In this document: piece after piece, positions 20,760 through 30,925 of the stretch
Layout: each line of letters opens with the position of its first letter
Position numbering within the stretch: position 1 is the first letter of the stretch
Assembly: GCA_015501605.1 (NCBI GenBank)
Contig: JADNRZ010000013.1
Span: 1-64,000 of the forward strand
From: Panaeolus papilionaceus
Taxonomy: Eukaryota > Basidiomycota > Agaricomycetes > Agaricales
Direction of reading: 5' to 3'
Length of the DNA stretch: 64,000 bases
Translations under genes and position numbers: made by a program
The notes under the pieces: generated by a model
Seen by the model: only the letters and a program-made list of their open reading frames with translations
Databases searched by the model: none
Told to the model about the DNA's origin: nothing

Positions 20760-20952
20760 TGGGAAGATGATAGAGAAGAAGCAAGTTCGTTTTTCGTTGA
20801 GTCATACACGAGACTGTTAAATGTTGGTTGAACTTTTTGGTTGAACATGAGGCAAAGTTAAACTGACACTGATGACTGAAAATTGCCCATGGCTGAGCAC
20901 AAATACGAAATTTGGATTTTAAAAAAAAAAAATTGCCCTATCTATAGCGTCA

Positions 20953-21211
20953 CTCAAGGGCGTCCCTTGAGCAACGATGCTCGACAAGAGAAACCAGAGC
21001 ATCACTCAAGGGCGTCCCTTGAGCAATGATGGTGACGACGACAGAGTACCAACAGAAAAAGACCATTGCGTCACTCAAGGGCGTCCCTTGAGCGACGACG
21101 ATGGAGAACAATATGAAAAAAAGCACCACATCACTCGAGGGCGTCCCTTGAGCGACGGAGGTGTTGGTCGACAAGAGAAACCCAGAGCATCACTCAAGGG
21201 CGTCCCTTGAG
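20953..21211. repeat. Five short hairpin repeats, family 1 (CTCAAGGG-CGT-CCCTTGAG)
   Basis: The 19-nt perfect or near-perfect palindrome ctcaagggcgtcccttgag occurs at 20953-20971, 21005-21023, 21074-21092, 21134-21152 (one change) and 21193-21211. Each is usually flanked by TCA on the left and CGA on the right. Starts are 52, 69, 60 and 59 nt apart. The spacers resemble each other only loosely. The array lies between two divergent gene starts, so it could be regulatory or be the end region of a mobile element. Confidence 0.9.
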
Positions 21212-21279
21212 CGATGATGGACGATGCTGGTGGTTGAAGAGGAGAGACATCAGTGACTTCCGTGTTTGGCAGTCGCTGA

Positions 21280-21359
21280 TGTCACAACCTGTGAGCGTCG
21301 TGACAGCGACATCACAAGATGCATTGTCACAGCATGTGAGCAATGTGACAGCGTCATCA
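21280..21359. repeat. Two tandem copies of a 35-nt motif (tgtcacaNcNtgtgag type)
   Basis: tgtcacaacctgtgagcgtc at 21280 and tgtcacagcatgtgagcaat at 21325, each followed by gtgacagcg. The unit is repeated after 45 nt and is itself partly palindromic (TGTCAC..GTGACA). It sits between the two larger palindrome arrays. Confidence 0.75.
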
Positions 21360-21411
21360 ATAACGCTCTATTTACCTTTTTGTCTTTTGTTCCTCATCAA
21401 CCACCACGACC

Positions 21412-21618
21412 ATCGCGAAGGGACGCCCTTTGTGATAGTTAAGTGTTCTCCCTTCTAAACCACAGTACATCGCGAAGGGACACCCTTTGTGATCGACCCA
21501 GTTTCTGTCTCATCCTCTAACCCTAGTACATCGCGAAGGGACACCCTTTGTGATTGAACTGGTTTTTTTTTCTCGTTCTCTAACGCTTAGTACATCACGA
21601 AGGGACGCCCTTTGTGAT
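21412..21618. repeat. Four short hairpin repeats, family 2 (ATCGCGAAGGGACRCCCTTTGTGAT)
   Basis: Copies at about 21412-21436, 21469-21492, 21530-21553 and 21594-21618, spaced 57, 61 and 64 nt. Each is an imperfect palindrome (atcgcgaaggg / ccctttgtgat). The sequence differs from family 1, yet both share a GGG-AC/CG-CCC core and a spacing near 60 nt. The array ends about 165 nt before the 5' UTR intron of the downstream gene. Confidence 0.88.
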
Positions 21619-21782
21619 TGAACAGCCTTTTTACCACCTTCGGAAGTCGTCCACACGTAGAGCATCTTCCTACGCTGCACAATCCCCCCTCAAAAAGCTC
21701 GTTGGAGCTTTCTTTGCACTTACTTTCACAGAGGGCCTCCTGTGATTTGCGTCCCTAACCCCTTTTTTTAAAACTAATTCCT

Positions 21783-21849
21783 GTGAGTACCCTCCCCTCT
21801 TCTCTATCTATCTCCTCAACTTGACCCTATTTTATTACTTTTATAACAG
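21783..21849 (+). other. Predicted 5' UTR intron of the 939-aa gene
   Basis: GTGAGTACCC at 21783 and a pyrimidine-rich stretch ending TTATAACAG at 21849 make a 67-nt intron just before the ATG at 21856. It has better splice signals than most introns here, which supports transcription of the downstream gene. Confidence 0.6.
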
Positions 21850-21855
21850 TTCAGA

Positions 21856-24726
21856 ATGACTGACCAGCAAGCCAATGACGACGTCTGGTCCATTCCCCGC
21901 ATCACTCGCATTAAGCCTGCTACATTGGTTAGATTTTATCTCAGCATGTATGACGAGGACACCACCAAAACAGTAAGGATTCCAATTGACAAGACTCAGG
22001 GAAGAGTGTACAAGATTGATGGTGATCTGTACTACTCTCCAAACTGCTCACGGGACGGTGTCAAGGAGCCCACATTCCACAACGACCCCCACATGCTCCG
22101 CGACCCAAAAGTGTCGAAGGTTAATGAGTTTCTCCGACCAGCGTACTGGTGTAGCCCCCTAACCACGTTTCTGGCGTTTATTCCCCTCCATCTTCAAATC
22201 TATCAGCCTCCCCTTCAAGTTCTTAGCTGCGATTTACCCATTTATCGAAGTAGTAAAGGGTTTTGGATCGATGCGCAACAGGTGTTATCACTTACAACGC
22301 TAGAGTTCAAGCTTCTGAAGATGATAGGTGAAATCAAAGGGTACTTCAATGTACCTGAACACAATGAAATTATCGCGTCTGCAATTACCCTCGGCACTAC
22401 CTTTGACACTCGGAAGGATGCCTTGAAAGTGCTCGAAAACACGCGAGGATGGTTCGCACTTTGGGTTGGACTCCTTGCCTACAATATTGCAATAGCCACT
22501 CTCAGTACCAATGACAAGCTCAACAATCCCAGACCTCCGTCATGGTGGAAATATCTCAACAAGACGTGCAATCACTCTCAGGCGATCTTGTCAGACATTC
22601 GGACATCAGACTTAGGAGGGTTCAACACATCCAACCGAGTGGGTACCTTTCTGTGGATTCTCGATCCGCCTGAGGACCAGCCATCAGTGGAGTTTTTCAA
22701 GTACTTCAATGTCCCAGTTTTCTATCCTTGGGGAGCGAAGGAGGCTGCCAAAGCTCTGTCTGATCCCGATTTACGTCGCCTAGCCCCAACACCTGAGCAA
22801 CTCCAATCAGTTGCTGGCTTCCTCGTCGTGCAGCCATCTTCCAAGGACACCGACATCATGGCGCCTTGGAAGCTACATTACAAATTGTGTCAGGAAAAGC
22901 GGGATGAACGGATCCGTACGGAAAACGCAAAGCAGAAATCGACATGTCTGAACAGGGAGAAGAACCCTAAACTCTCCAAGATCCCTATCTACAAGTGGAA
23001 AATTGTCAATGGCGTCTTGATATGTGCCCCCTTAGATGATGATACAGTGGAAGGCTTTGGCGTGAACCAGCGGTTCTACAATTCTATTGACAACGAATGG
23101 GATTGTTCCACCCTCTTTGGGAGTTTGAATCCTGGCGAAGAGGAGGCAATGGAAGAGGCCGGAATTATGATGGCAGAATTGTTGGCAGAATCAGATTCAG
23201 GAGCCATGCATCGTAATCTGGCTGCCGGACTCATGCATCTCGACGCCCAAATGGAACCACCTCCTGTTGATCCCACTGTACCTGCTGGTGACGCCGTGCA
23301 CCATCCACCTCCTAACACGACAGCAGTTGCGTTGGTGAACACAGAGACTCCAGCAGCTACCAGGGCTACCCCCCATCATCATCCACCAACAGTCCCCTCC
23401 CAACTCATGACCTCGTCCCCCACTCCTCTTCATATGGCAGGCCAGTCGCGGCCCACCAATTCGGGTACTTATGTCCGGGATGCCTTTGGTCAGTTGCAGC
23501 TGGAGGAATACGAAATCGTCGACCTGTTAATGAAGCACTTTGGTTTTCGAGTCCCGTTTCACTTTCCAGCTGGTATTGCCCCTCCTACTGACGAAATGAA
23601 GGATAGATTCACAGCGTCTGATCTAGGCTGCTCCTGGGACGATGACTTCTTCAAGTCGCCTGTCGCAACCTTGACCCTTGAATTTTGGGACACTGTTTCC
23701 AATGAACGACCGCCGAATCCAGCTTATTGGGATCTCTCCACCGCTAATAATGATCTTCGACATTCAGCTCGTTTTCAGCACTTTGTACCCATCACTGTCC
23801 CACTACCCTTCCATGAGGAGAAGGCCATAGTTCCTCCGCCCCCGCTGCCAAGTGAAAAACGGCTGTTGAAAAAGAAACCTGTGGCCTTGGGCCCTTCACT
23901 GGCCGCCCCGTTGGTCGAATCTGAGACAATGTATGTCCTAGATTTTGGATCGTTCAACACAACACCCTGGCGGCTTGCAGTTTTTGGCGCTGTGGATATG
24001 CACATGGTCTGCCGATTGCCAACCAACTTCACTGAAAGGGACCTCCTTCAGGACCTCCTCCGTCAAGGTGTTCGGTGTCAAACTCTTCTCCCCCGCTCTG
24101 GCATACCACCACAAATGCCCCCACCCTTGGCTTCAATTCCTCTGTGCATGCCCGGCCATCGCTTCACCCAGGTTGATTACAAGAGCTATTGTGCTCATAC
24201 ATGCGCGCTGTTGCAAAACCTGCGCATTGCACGAGGAGCGCTACTTGCGGGTGGCATATTATGGAGAATTGCGCTATTGTTCTCTGCGAGTTTGGCAACG
24301 GTGACCAATGGTCAGACTTGGCAGGACCAGTCCTTCGCATACCCCTCTAACAGTGCTAACCAGGGCTACTCATATGATGGTTTGCACCCTGTAGAAGCCA
24401 GTGCCTTATGTGGCCTTTATTATATATATAGTATGCTCTCTTGTTTTTTAAAGGTTTTAAATTTCACTAACAAATTTATAGGAAGCCACTCCCATCTTGA
24501 ACTAGTCTCCTGGTTCCCTCTTCCAGCTACTTGGAGTTCACGAAACAAGCAGGGGTTTTGGACACAGCAGCATGAGTCGTTTTTTGACCAGTGTCTGGAG
24601 GAATGGAAGAACTTGGACCAAAACATCCCACTCACAGCAACACGATGGTGTGATAGGATCAAGCTGCATGCCTCTGCACGTCGAGCTTATCAATTCCTCA
24701 CAAGCGCGTCCAATCAATTCCGATGA
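21856..24726 (+). CDS. Large orphan protein (939 aa), two coding exons
   Basis: Exon 21856-24430 joins 24482-24726 across a 51-nt GTATGC...ATAG intron that is free of stops and so looks like coding sequence; its translation (hydrophobic, SMLSCFLKVLNF) interrupts a segment that is otherwise continuous. The product has no domain I can name. Features: an N-terminal 330-residue region with VPVFYPWGAKEA, a charged linker (about 350-400), a histidine/proline-rich low-complexity stretch (about 490-560), and a C-terminal region with YVLDFGSFNTTPWRLAVFGA and LELVSWFPLPATWSS. From memory, proteins of this layout are abundant, multicopy and uncharacterised in Agaricomycetes. The long open frame and 5' UTR intron argue for a live gene. 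Confidence 0.78.
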   Translation: MTDQQANDDVWSIPRITRIKPATLVRFYLSMYDEDTTKTVRIPIDKTQGRVYKIDGDLYYSPNCSRDGVKEPTFHNDPHMLRDPKVSKVNEFLRPAYWCSPLTTFLAFIPLHLQIYQPPLQVLSCDLPIYRSSKGFWIDAQQVLSLTTLEFKLLKMIGEIKGYFNVPEHNEIIASAITLGTTFDTRKDALKVLENTRGWFALWVGLLAYNIAIATLSTNDKLNNPRPPSWWKYLNKTCNHSQAILSDIRTSDLGGFNTSNRVGTFLWILDPPEDQPSVEFFKYFNVPVFYPWGAKEAAKALSDPDLRRLAPTPEQLQSVAGFLVVQPSSKDTDIMAPWKLHYKLCQEKRDERIRTENAKQKSTCLNREKNPKLSKIPIYKWKIVNGVLICAPLDDDTVEGFGVNQRFYNSIDNEWDCSTLFGSLNPGEEEAMEEAGIMMAELLAESDSGAMHRNLAAGLMHLDAQMEPPPVDPTVPAGDAVHHPPPNTTAVALVNTETPAATRATPHHHPPTVPSQLMTSSPTPLHMAGQSRPTNSGTYVRDAFGQLQLEEYEIVDLLMKHFGFRVPFHFPAGIAPPTDEMKDRFTASDLGCSWDDDFFKSPVATLTLEFWDTVSNERPPNPAYWDLSTANNDLRHSARFQHFVPITVPLPFHEEKAIVPPPPLPSEKRLLKKKPVALGPSLAAPLVESETMYVLDFGSFNTTPWRLAVFGAVDMHMVCRLPTNFTERDLLQDLLRQGVRCQTLLPRSGIPPQMPPPLASIPLCMPGHRFTQVDYKSYCAHTCALLQNLRIARGALLAGGILWRIALLFSASLATVTNGQTWQDQSFAYPSNSANQGYSYDGLHPVEASALCGLYYIYSMLSCFLKVLNFTNKFIGSHSHLELVSWFPLPATWSSRNKQGFWTQQHESFFDQCLEEWKNLDQNIPLTATRWCDRIKLHASARRAYQFLTSASNQFR

Positions 24727-25284
24727 AGTGTCCACTTGTCCACTCTGAGTCGCTGGGAGGGTGCTGGGTGACTCGCTGAGCGTGCGAAGGACTTTAGGCA
24801 TACAAATATTTCTTTTTTTTCTCGGTTTTACATCTCACAAAAAGTTGTTATTATATTATGTAGTTTTTGTTGAGCGAGAAGGGGCCCTAAAATTTTTCCT
24901 TTCCGTCCTTCTTAATTTTCTTATATTATGAACACTTTTATTGTTACCATAAATCGAACTTTTTCGTAGAATTTTAGCGCAACATATATTTTTGGACAAT
25001 ATCAACTAATTGGGAACTTTTTGCTATACTTATATCACCAGCTTTTTGTAAGACAATAATTTTATGGTACTTTGACCTTTGCCTATTGTTTATGGGAAAC
25101 GTTAATTTACCAAAAAGGTATTTTTTGTGTCAGACAATGAATTCTTGAAAAGTTGTTTTATTTTGGATATATTTGGTCAACTAAAACCTAAATTTATTTA
25201 AGAATATTCGCCTGATAAAAAGGCGAAATCCTATATTTCAAATTTTACGAAGGCTTTTCGTGCAACCGTAAATCAACCACCCGC
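24727..25284. other. AT-rich intergenic region
   Basis: 558 nt with strong AT bias and no supported gene. It probably contains the 3' UTR of the 939-aa gene and ends where the palindrome element begins at about 25285. Confidence 0.6.
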
Positions 25285-25640
25285 GGGAGTGTAGGGACTC
25301 CCTAGGGACTCTGTATATATGAATTTGTCTGAAACCTATCAAAACATCAAATTTAGGTAATATATGTAAAAAGTCCGTAGGGAGTCCGGAGAGTCCCTAG
25401 GGACTCCCTTGGGACTCCTGTGACTCCAGCACATATATTACAAATTTCTCGTAATACAAGGTAATTTTGCCTTGTTTTTTTGTTTGTTTGCACTGTCCTT
25501 GTATGCTGGTGTTGCAGTTGAGGGTGTCCACAGTTGTGTTAGGTGACAATGCTGTGTTTTTTGGCAGAGAGTCCCTAGGGAGTCCCTAGGGAGCCCGTAC
25601 AGAGTCCGTATGGTACTCAGGGGGGACTGACAAGTACTCC
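25285..25640. mobile_element. Palindrome element, TCCCTAGGGA family, right half
   Basis: From about 25300 to 25640 this is about 97% identical to 8495-8827, including the TAGGGAGTCC palindromes, the inner edge atatgtaaaaagtcc and the terminal gactgacaagtactcc. The left half of the element is absent. The right terminus abuts coding sequence of a CxC5/6 gene at 25641, so the element has cut off or replaced that gene's first half. Confidence 0.75.
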
Positions 25641-26831
25641 ATTTATTCAAGAATCCACTTGTCTGATTTCTAGCAACACCTCTGTTGACCTTACTATTCC
25701 CTATAATTCTTCCATCGACTCCTTGACAAAACATGCATTCCAACAGCTGGGACAGAAAGGCCAACTTCCCAACATGGCTACACATTCCTGCAGTGACTGC
25801 ACACAGCCATACTGAGAATCAGTAGACGATGAACCAGACATTTCCTCTGAAGATACAGTCAACATGCGTGTTGTGGATGGCATTGTGACTGGTCCTGTGC
25901 ATTGTGCTCGTCCTGGCTGTACCAGTGCTCTGGCTAACTATTGTGGAGAATCCTACTGCCATGATCATGTTGCTCAGTATGGAGCCTTGTGTTGCATAGC
26001 AGACTGCTCTCGACAAGTTGTACAAGGAACCAAGGCATGTCGACTTCACCAAACCCAATGGAACAAATGGAACAGTGCAAATCGTCGAAGTGACTTTCTT
26101 GGAGTTGCTCATGTTATTCATCGGAATGGAGAGAGAAACCCATGGCAGCCCACTCCTAATTGGCAGCCCAATCCCCATGACCAGGATGACCCAGAGCCAA
26201 TTACATTCAAGCATTACTTTTCCCTGACAAAGTACTACTGTGTGGAGACTCTCTGTGCTCCATGTGGTGTTGTCATTGCTTGGGCATTGTTTGCCAAATC
26301 AGAGTCTCCAACAAACATTATGTCCTTTCTCACATCAGTTTATCCCACTCCTGAACTACAACCTTCATTTATCTGCATTGACAAAGCCTGCATTGTTCTT
26401 AAAACGGTGACTAAAAATCCAACTTTCAAAGGGTGGTTGGACACAACTCGCTTCATTGTTGACTCCTACCACTATAAAAACCATAGCAAGACAGATGCAC
26501 TTTGTCAAGAATTTTGCAACCCTGCTCCAGAAGATGGGTCAAGTCCAAATTTGGTTTTAAAAGTAAGGACCAACACTGGCCAGACTGTTTGGAAAAGAGT
26601 ATTCAATACCCAGGTTTGATTTGATTCTACTTACTTCACAAATATGTGTTAATGTATTCTCTACAGGCATGTGAACAACTTAATGCATGGCTTGCTGGGT
26701 ATGAGTATATTCTGAAAAAGTTCACCATCTGGAACTTCAACTGGTTTTTGCATGCTATCTTATATATCCACTCCAAGAAAGTTCTAAAGAAAAGGGCTCA
26801 AAAATCTGATAGTACTGACTCAGAGGACTGA
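25641..26831 (+). pseudogene. CxC5/CxC6 cysteine-cluster protein associated with KDZ transposons, 5'-truncated
   Basis: Proteins of this family accompany Kyakuja-Dileera-Zisupton transposases in Agaricomycete genomes. Visible are the segment MRVVDGIVTGPVHCARPGC, a run of paired Cys/His (CTSALANYCGESYCHDH, CCIADCSRQ, CRLHQTQW), then KYYCVETLCAPCGVVIAWA, FICIDKACIVLKT and the C-terminal NAWLAGYEYILKKFTIWNFN. A 53-nt intron (26613-26665, ending CTACAG) precedes the last exon. The N-terminal CxC5 half is missing, and at least one stop lies near 25814 between the paired cysteines and the MRVVDG segment. The match to the partial copy at the window end begins at 25641 (FIQEST). Confidence 0.8.
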
Positions 26832-26911
26832 CACAGATGATGATGATTAGTTATATAAACTAGAACAGTATTTTCATGGTCATGTATTACTATAAATCTG
26901 GAAGTGATATA

Positions 26912-27077
26912 CCAGACTCCCTACCAAGTCTGTAGGGAGTCTGTATACCCCCCTTTGGCTTATTATGTCAGAAAAGTAAATTTGAGCAAATATGTGAAAA
27001 GTCTGTAGAGAGTCTGTAGAGAGTCCTATGAGTCCCTAGGGACTCCCTAGGGTAGTCAGGGGAGAGTGAGAAGTTCT
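26912..27077. repeat. Diverged end of a TCCCTAGGGA-family element
   Basis: Contains agtccctagggactcccta and related palindromes, an inner edge caaatatgtgaaaagtctg that parallels atatgtaaaaagtcc of the other copies, and a right terminus gagtgagaagttc close to the left terminus of the 8119 element in reverse. It is clearly older than the copies at 8119 and 25285. Confidence 0.65.
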
Positions 27078-27078
27078 G

Positions 27079-27392
27079 GACAAGAAGGTGGTAGCCACTA
27101 GTGCTCTGACTGTGTGGTGGGGTATGGAGACGCAGAACAAGGTGAGCAATCTGCTGGAGAGTTTGGGAGCCTGCCAGACGAGCTGGATAATGCTGGGACT
27201 CTGACATTGGATCTAGCGCGATCTGTGCCAATCCCTTTGGAGGGTTGGGACATGAGTGTGTGCTGTATGTGATTCCGTTTACAATGTTGAGATCAGACCT
27301 CTCGTTGAGCTGTGGTGGACGTTTGATGCAACAGGTGGGATTTTCCCACGACTCGAGATGGTGGTTCCGGACTAAGAAGGAGTTGGCCAGGC
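27079..27392 (-). pseudogene. LINE-B ORF1 5' fragment
   Basis: Nearly the same sequence as 31740-32010 in the LINE-B ORF1 5' region (tgtgccaatccctttggagg and gagctgtggtggacgtttga occur in both). It is wedged between the palindrome element end and the KDZ transposase remains. Too short to be functional. Confidence 0.75.
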
Positions 27393-28505
27393 CTGATGCT
27401 GAACAACTTCTAGATTAGTACTTGTGTTGGCTTTCAAGCAATTGCTCAGGCCAACACTCGTTTCACCAAGGGCCTTCGCTATACCAGTGTTGGAGGGTTG
27501 TTCTGTGGGCGATCAGAGATGGTGCTCCCACTGGGAGTCAGCAACTTGATCAAGGGTGAAAGGCATGTGTTCATTAGTTACAATATTTTAAGATTATTGG
27601 CTAATTCTCGCCATTCAATAGATATGCCAATATGGATTATATTTTTGTGTCTGGAATTCAAGACTTTATGAAGTCCGGATTATCACATATCATGATTAGC
27701 TACGACATCGCTTGTCAATGGTTTACCAATCTCGCACGTCGATTGACAGCAGATGAATGGCCCAAACACCTTGACATCCCCAATCTAACCACAACAACAC
27801 TGACACCCACAATCCTGAAATTGCATGAACCAATGCACGAAGCAGCAAATCATCAACAATACTCCCTAAACTACATCGTTGGAGTCGGTCTCTCAGACTT
27901 TGAGGTTCTGGAGCGGTTCTGGGCTGGTCACAATGGGCTAGGCAACTCCACCAAGACTCATGGTCCTGGCTCTCGGCACCTGGTTTTGGACAATAACTTT
28001 AACTTTTGGAATTGGATGAAGTACATTAGCATGGGGGGACATATAGATGAAAATACGTGGCTGCAGTAGCTCATTGCAACCTTCAAGTCGAAGCTCATAA
28101 GGGTCTCACAGATGCACTTGATAAAGCAATGGTTCAGGGGTGGGAGCTCTGTTGTGAACACTGGGAAAATGATACTTCGCACCTGAAAACAGCTGAAAAT
28201 CTATTTGAATATGGGGATGTCAGTAAGTACATTTGATCTTGTCTTATCTTCTCTTCCCACTGAACCCTCACCTTTCAATTGAACCATCTAGAAATGTCAG
28301 AGGCGGAAGCATGACATGATTTGTTGAAAGAAGAAGCAAAGCGGCTGGCTGAGGGAGGATTGGCTCTCCACGAAACAAGCCCTGCTTCGTTCATAATGTT
28401 GGCGCTCGACATTGAAGATACACAGTAAGTCATTATGATTTATTTGCTATACATATATATTCTAATTGTGTATTTTCTCTGTGCATGTTTATAGACGAAA
28501 CTCAG
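27393..28505 (+). pseudogene. KDZ transposase, C-terminal half, frameshifted
   Basis: Kyakuja-Dileera-Zisupton transposases move DNA transposons in fungi by a DDE-type mechanism. Visible in order: ERYANMDYIF-type entry (about 27550-27640, with a degraded intron), MISYDIACQWFTNLARRL (containing the conserved Asp), KLHEPMHEAANHQQYSLNYI, VGVGLSDFEVLERFWAGHN, THGPGSRHLVLDNNFNFWNW and, after a TAG at 28067 and a frame change, a helical tail with EDTQ-type end (about 28300-28430). The N-terminal half, including any CxC2-type zinc region, is absent. It lies 0.6 kb after a CxC5/6 gene in the same orientation, a typical pairing. Confidence 0.8.
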
Positions 28506-30636
28506 CACATCCCTTTATAAACATTATTAAATGGCTCTCACCAGCCCAATAGTTAAAGCACACACTATCTTGCATTCTGTCAGCATAAAAAAAGCACACT
28601 AAAATATAATGCTCCTGTATGATTTATGCTAGCAAATGTTCTTTATATATAAATAGTGCATACTGGGATCTGAAATGCAATATAAGTGCATCATATATCC
28701 CTATATTTGCATGTAGAATTAGCAAAATGTACATTTCTGTTAGTGTGGCCTCCTTGGCTTTATCCATGGGTATTTCACTCTATATAAAGATCTCTAGCAT
28801 TGTCCAGGCATTCATATGCACTATATTTAATGTTATACACAGCCCACCACCTGATATATTGAGCCACATTTTAATATTAGCCATATATATATGCAGGGCT
28901 TAAAATACACTATTCTGCAATTTACCATACCATAGCAACATTATTTATCCTGCATAAATTGTAGGAAACAAATATCTGAACTCTAGTTACACAATGCAAA
29001 AAACCCCAAGTGATTTGGACAAGTATAGCTGTCTGTAGGTTCAAAATGGTGTGCAACCATCATAGTTGATGCTGGGTGTTTGAGGAACACATACCATCAC
29101 CACTACATCAAACTCCTTCTGACCGCTTTTTTGAGGCTCTACCCTTCCACAATCACCCAAATCACTTCAAACCTTTTGTGAACATTACATATCATGTCTC
29201 TTTGTATATTTGTATGTTCTAATTAAATTATTTTGTCTCTGATCCTCTGTCATAAGCTTATCAGTGGAAATTTGAATGATTTTAAGACCTGCTCAGATTC
29301 CCTTTGGGGATGGGCTACTTTTGAAGGCACAATTGAAGTGTTCTGAGAACAGTTTGGAGCATGTTGAAGCAGTTAATATTAATGAAGATATTTGCAAATT
29401 ACTATTCTGCCTACCCTGAGGTAGTATTTAGTGGTTTCTATTCTGTTGCTTGAACTTTTGAAGTGGTTGAGTATCAAGTTCAATGCTTTTACATGTTATG
29501 GGTAATATTCAAAAGTTTTTTCAATGGTAGAGGAGCCAAAAGAATGTATTATTGGGTATATATGGTGCAAATATGGTATTTTGATATGTAATTGGTGAAT
29601 AGAATGAGTGGACCCTCTTCAATTTGTATATGAGCAGAGATATAGCTATATGTATGGTATATTAAGAGGTGTGCTGAGTTTCAGGTCAGTAGCTGCAAGA
29701 GAGGTGGAGAAATGAAGCCAAAAAAGCGGAGGAGGGAGGAGGGGAAGGAGGATCAAGGGGTGTTCCCACGCTCTAGTACCCAAAATGCGAAATGCAATTG
29801 CTCCCTCCATAAGCACAACATTTATATTCTGTTTTCAGATCCTGAAAGTAGACATTTGTAGCTTTCTAGTGATATATATATGTATAATAAAAAATAGCTA
29901 AAAAGCAGTGCAATTAATGCTGCAATATTTGTGGGGGAGGATTAATTAACTAGTGTGGTGTCATTAGTGCCTGGAAGCAGATCAGTGATGCCAATTTCCC
30001 AAAAAAGCGAAGCTAATTAATGAGGATTGATGAGATTAAATGGGATCAATGACATCACACTAATATTCCTGATCAGGATGAAGATTTGATTTGTAAATAG
30101 GGGCTCATTTAATCAATGCACAATAACCAGAGCAGATCTGCTGTTTCTGTGGCCACATTTGGCAGATCAGACCACATGAATGGATAGATATAGTGTATAC
30201 CTTTCTAATGATATATACACTCCCCCAAATAGTGCCAAAAACGAAGCAATATTGAGGAAATAATTGTAGTAGGGGGAATAGGGGCTAAAATAGCAGAAAA
30301 AGCGAACCTGATCTGCTGGGATGCTGGTACAAATTGGCAGATCAGATGGTGGGATCTTATAGAGGCTGTTAATAGCTTTCTAACAATATATAGATTGCCC
30401 AAAATAGTGCCCTGAGCAGTGCAATATTGAGCAGGATACTGTTTGGGCCAAAGATAGGGGCTTTTCAAGTGACCCATGTAAGAAAACATTTTTAAGGGTC
30501 GATAGGGATCATATGTGGGAGGCTGTGTTCAAAATTTCAGCCCAATCAGAGCAGAATTGAGCGCGCTATTTGTGATTCATATTATTTTTTCAATTTATTT
30601 TGATTTATGGCTGGCTCTGAGAGTGTATTTCCTTAA
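28506..30636. other. Gene-free AT-rich region with diverged internal repeats
   Basis: 2.1 kb without a supported gene. Around 29850-29950, 30170-30260 and 30340-30450 a loosely repeated unit can be followed (tagctttctaRtgatatata, then agtgcaatattgagNa, then a sentence such as ggcagatcaga), suggesting an old degenerate tandem or dispersed repeat of roughly 150-200 nt. A short ORF near 28619 has no other support. Confidence 0.5.
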
Positions 30637-30925
30637 TTGCTTGCCAACCACTCATCCCCCCACCCCGAAAATACCCATTCTGGGATCCTGATTTTTTTCT
30701 CTACACCCCCATACCCATATCATATCTATCCAACAACATTTGCCCAACCCCTACCCAGCCAGATAAGCCATCAGCCCCTATCCAGTATCCCCCCATCCAT
30801 CCCCCCTATCCCCAACCCCCTACCCATTCTCCTACCTCTGGAATATGGCCTATTTCACCCCCTATATACCCCCTACCCAACCCCCTACCCAACCCCCACC
30901 CCCAGAAATCATCCCCTACTGTCAT
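30637..30925. repeat. C-rich, strand-asymmetric low-complexity tract
   Basis: The plus strand is dominated by C with T and A (for example ccccctacccaaccccctac near 30870) and almost no G for some 280 nt. It may be read as loosely repeated CCCCTACCC units. The minus strand could form G-quadruplexes. It immediately precedes the inverted LINE-B ORF1. Confidence 0.75.

Noticed and set aside
20953..21211. CRISPR-like array (five near-identical repeats with spacers of similar size)
   Set aside because: The repeats are self-palindromic hairpins in a eukaryotic context, spacing varies from 52 to 69 nt, no cas genes are present, and the spacers resemble one another. Promoter or transposon repeats are more likely.
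24431..24481. Hydrophobic segment (SMLSCFLKVLNF) as a membrane helix in the 939-aa protein
   Set aside because: The 51 nt have intron borders (GTATGC...ATAG) and break an otherwise continuous conserved-looking segment, so they are read as an intron.
8119..25640. A single large transposon bounded by the palindrome elements at 8119-8827 and 25285-25640, carrying the gene island
   Set aside because: The shared parts are in direct, not inverted, orientation; the 8119 element has both of its own ends; no common target duplication was found; and LINE sequences lie inside the supposed left border.
28619..28903. 94-aa ORF in the gene-free region
   Set aside because: Composition is that of translated AT-rich DNA, no splice or homologous context.
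30637..30925. Internal telomere repeat
   Set aside because: The units are irregular CCCCTACCC/CCCCAACC, not the CCCTAA expected for fungal telomeres.
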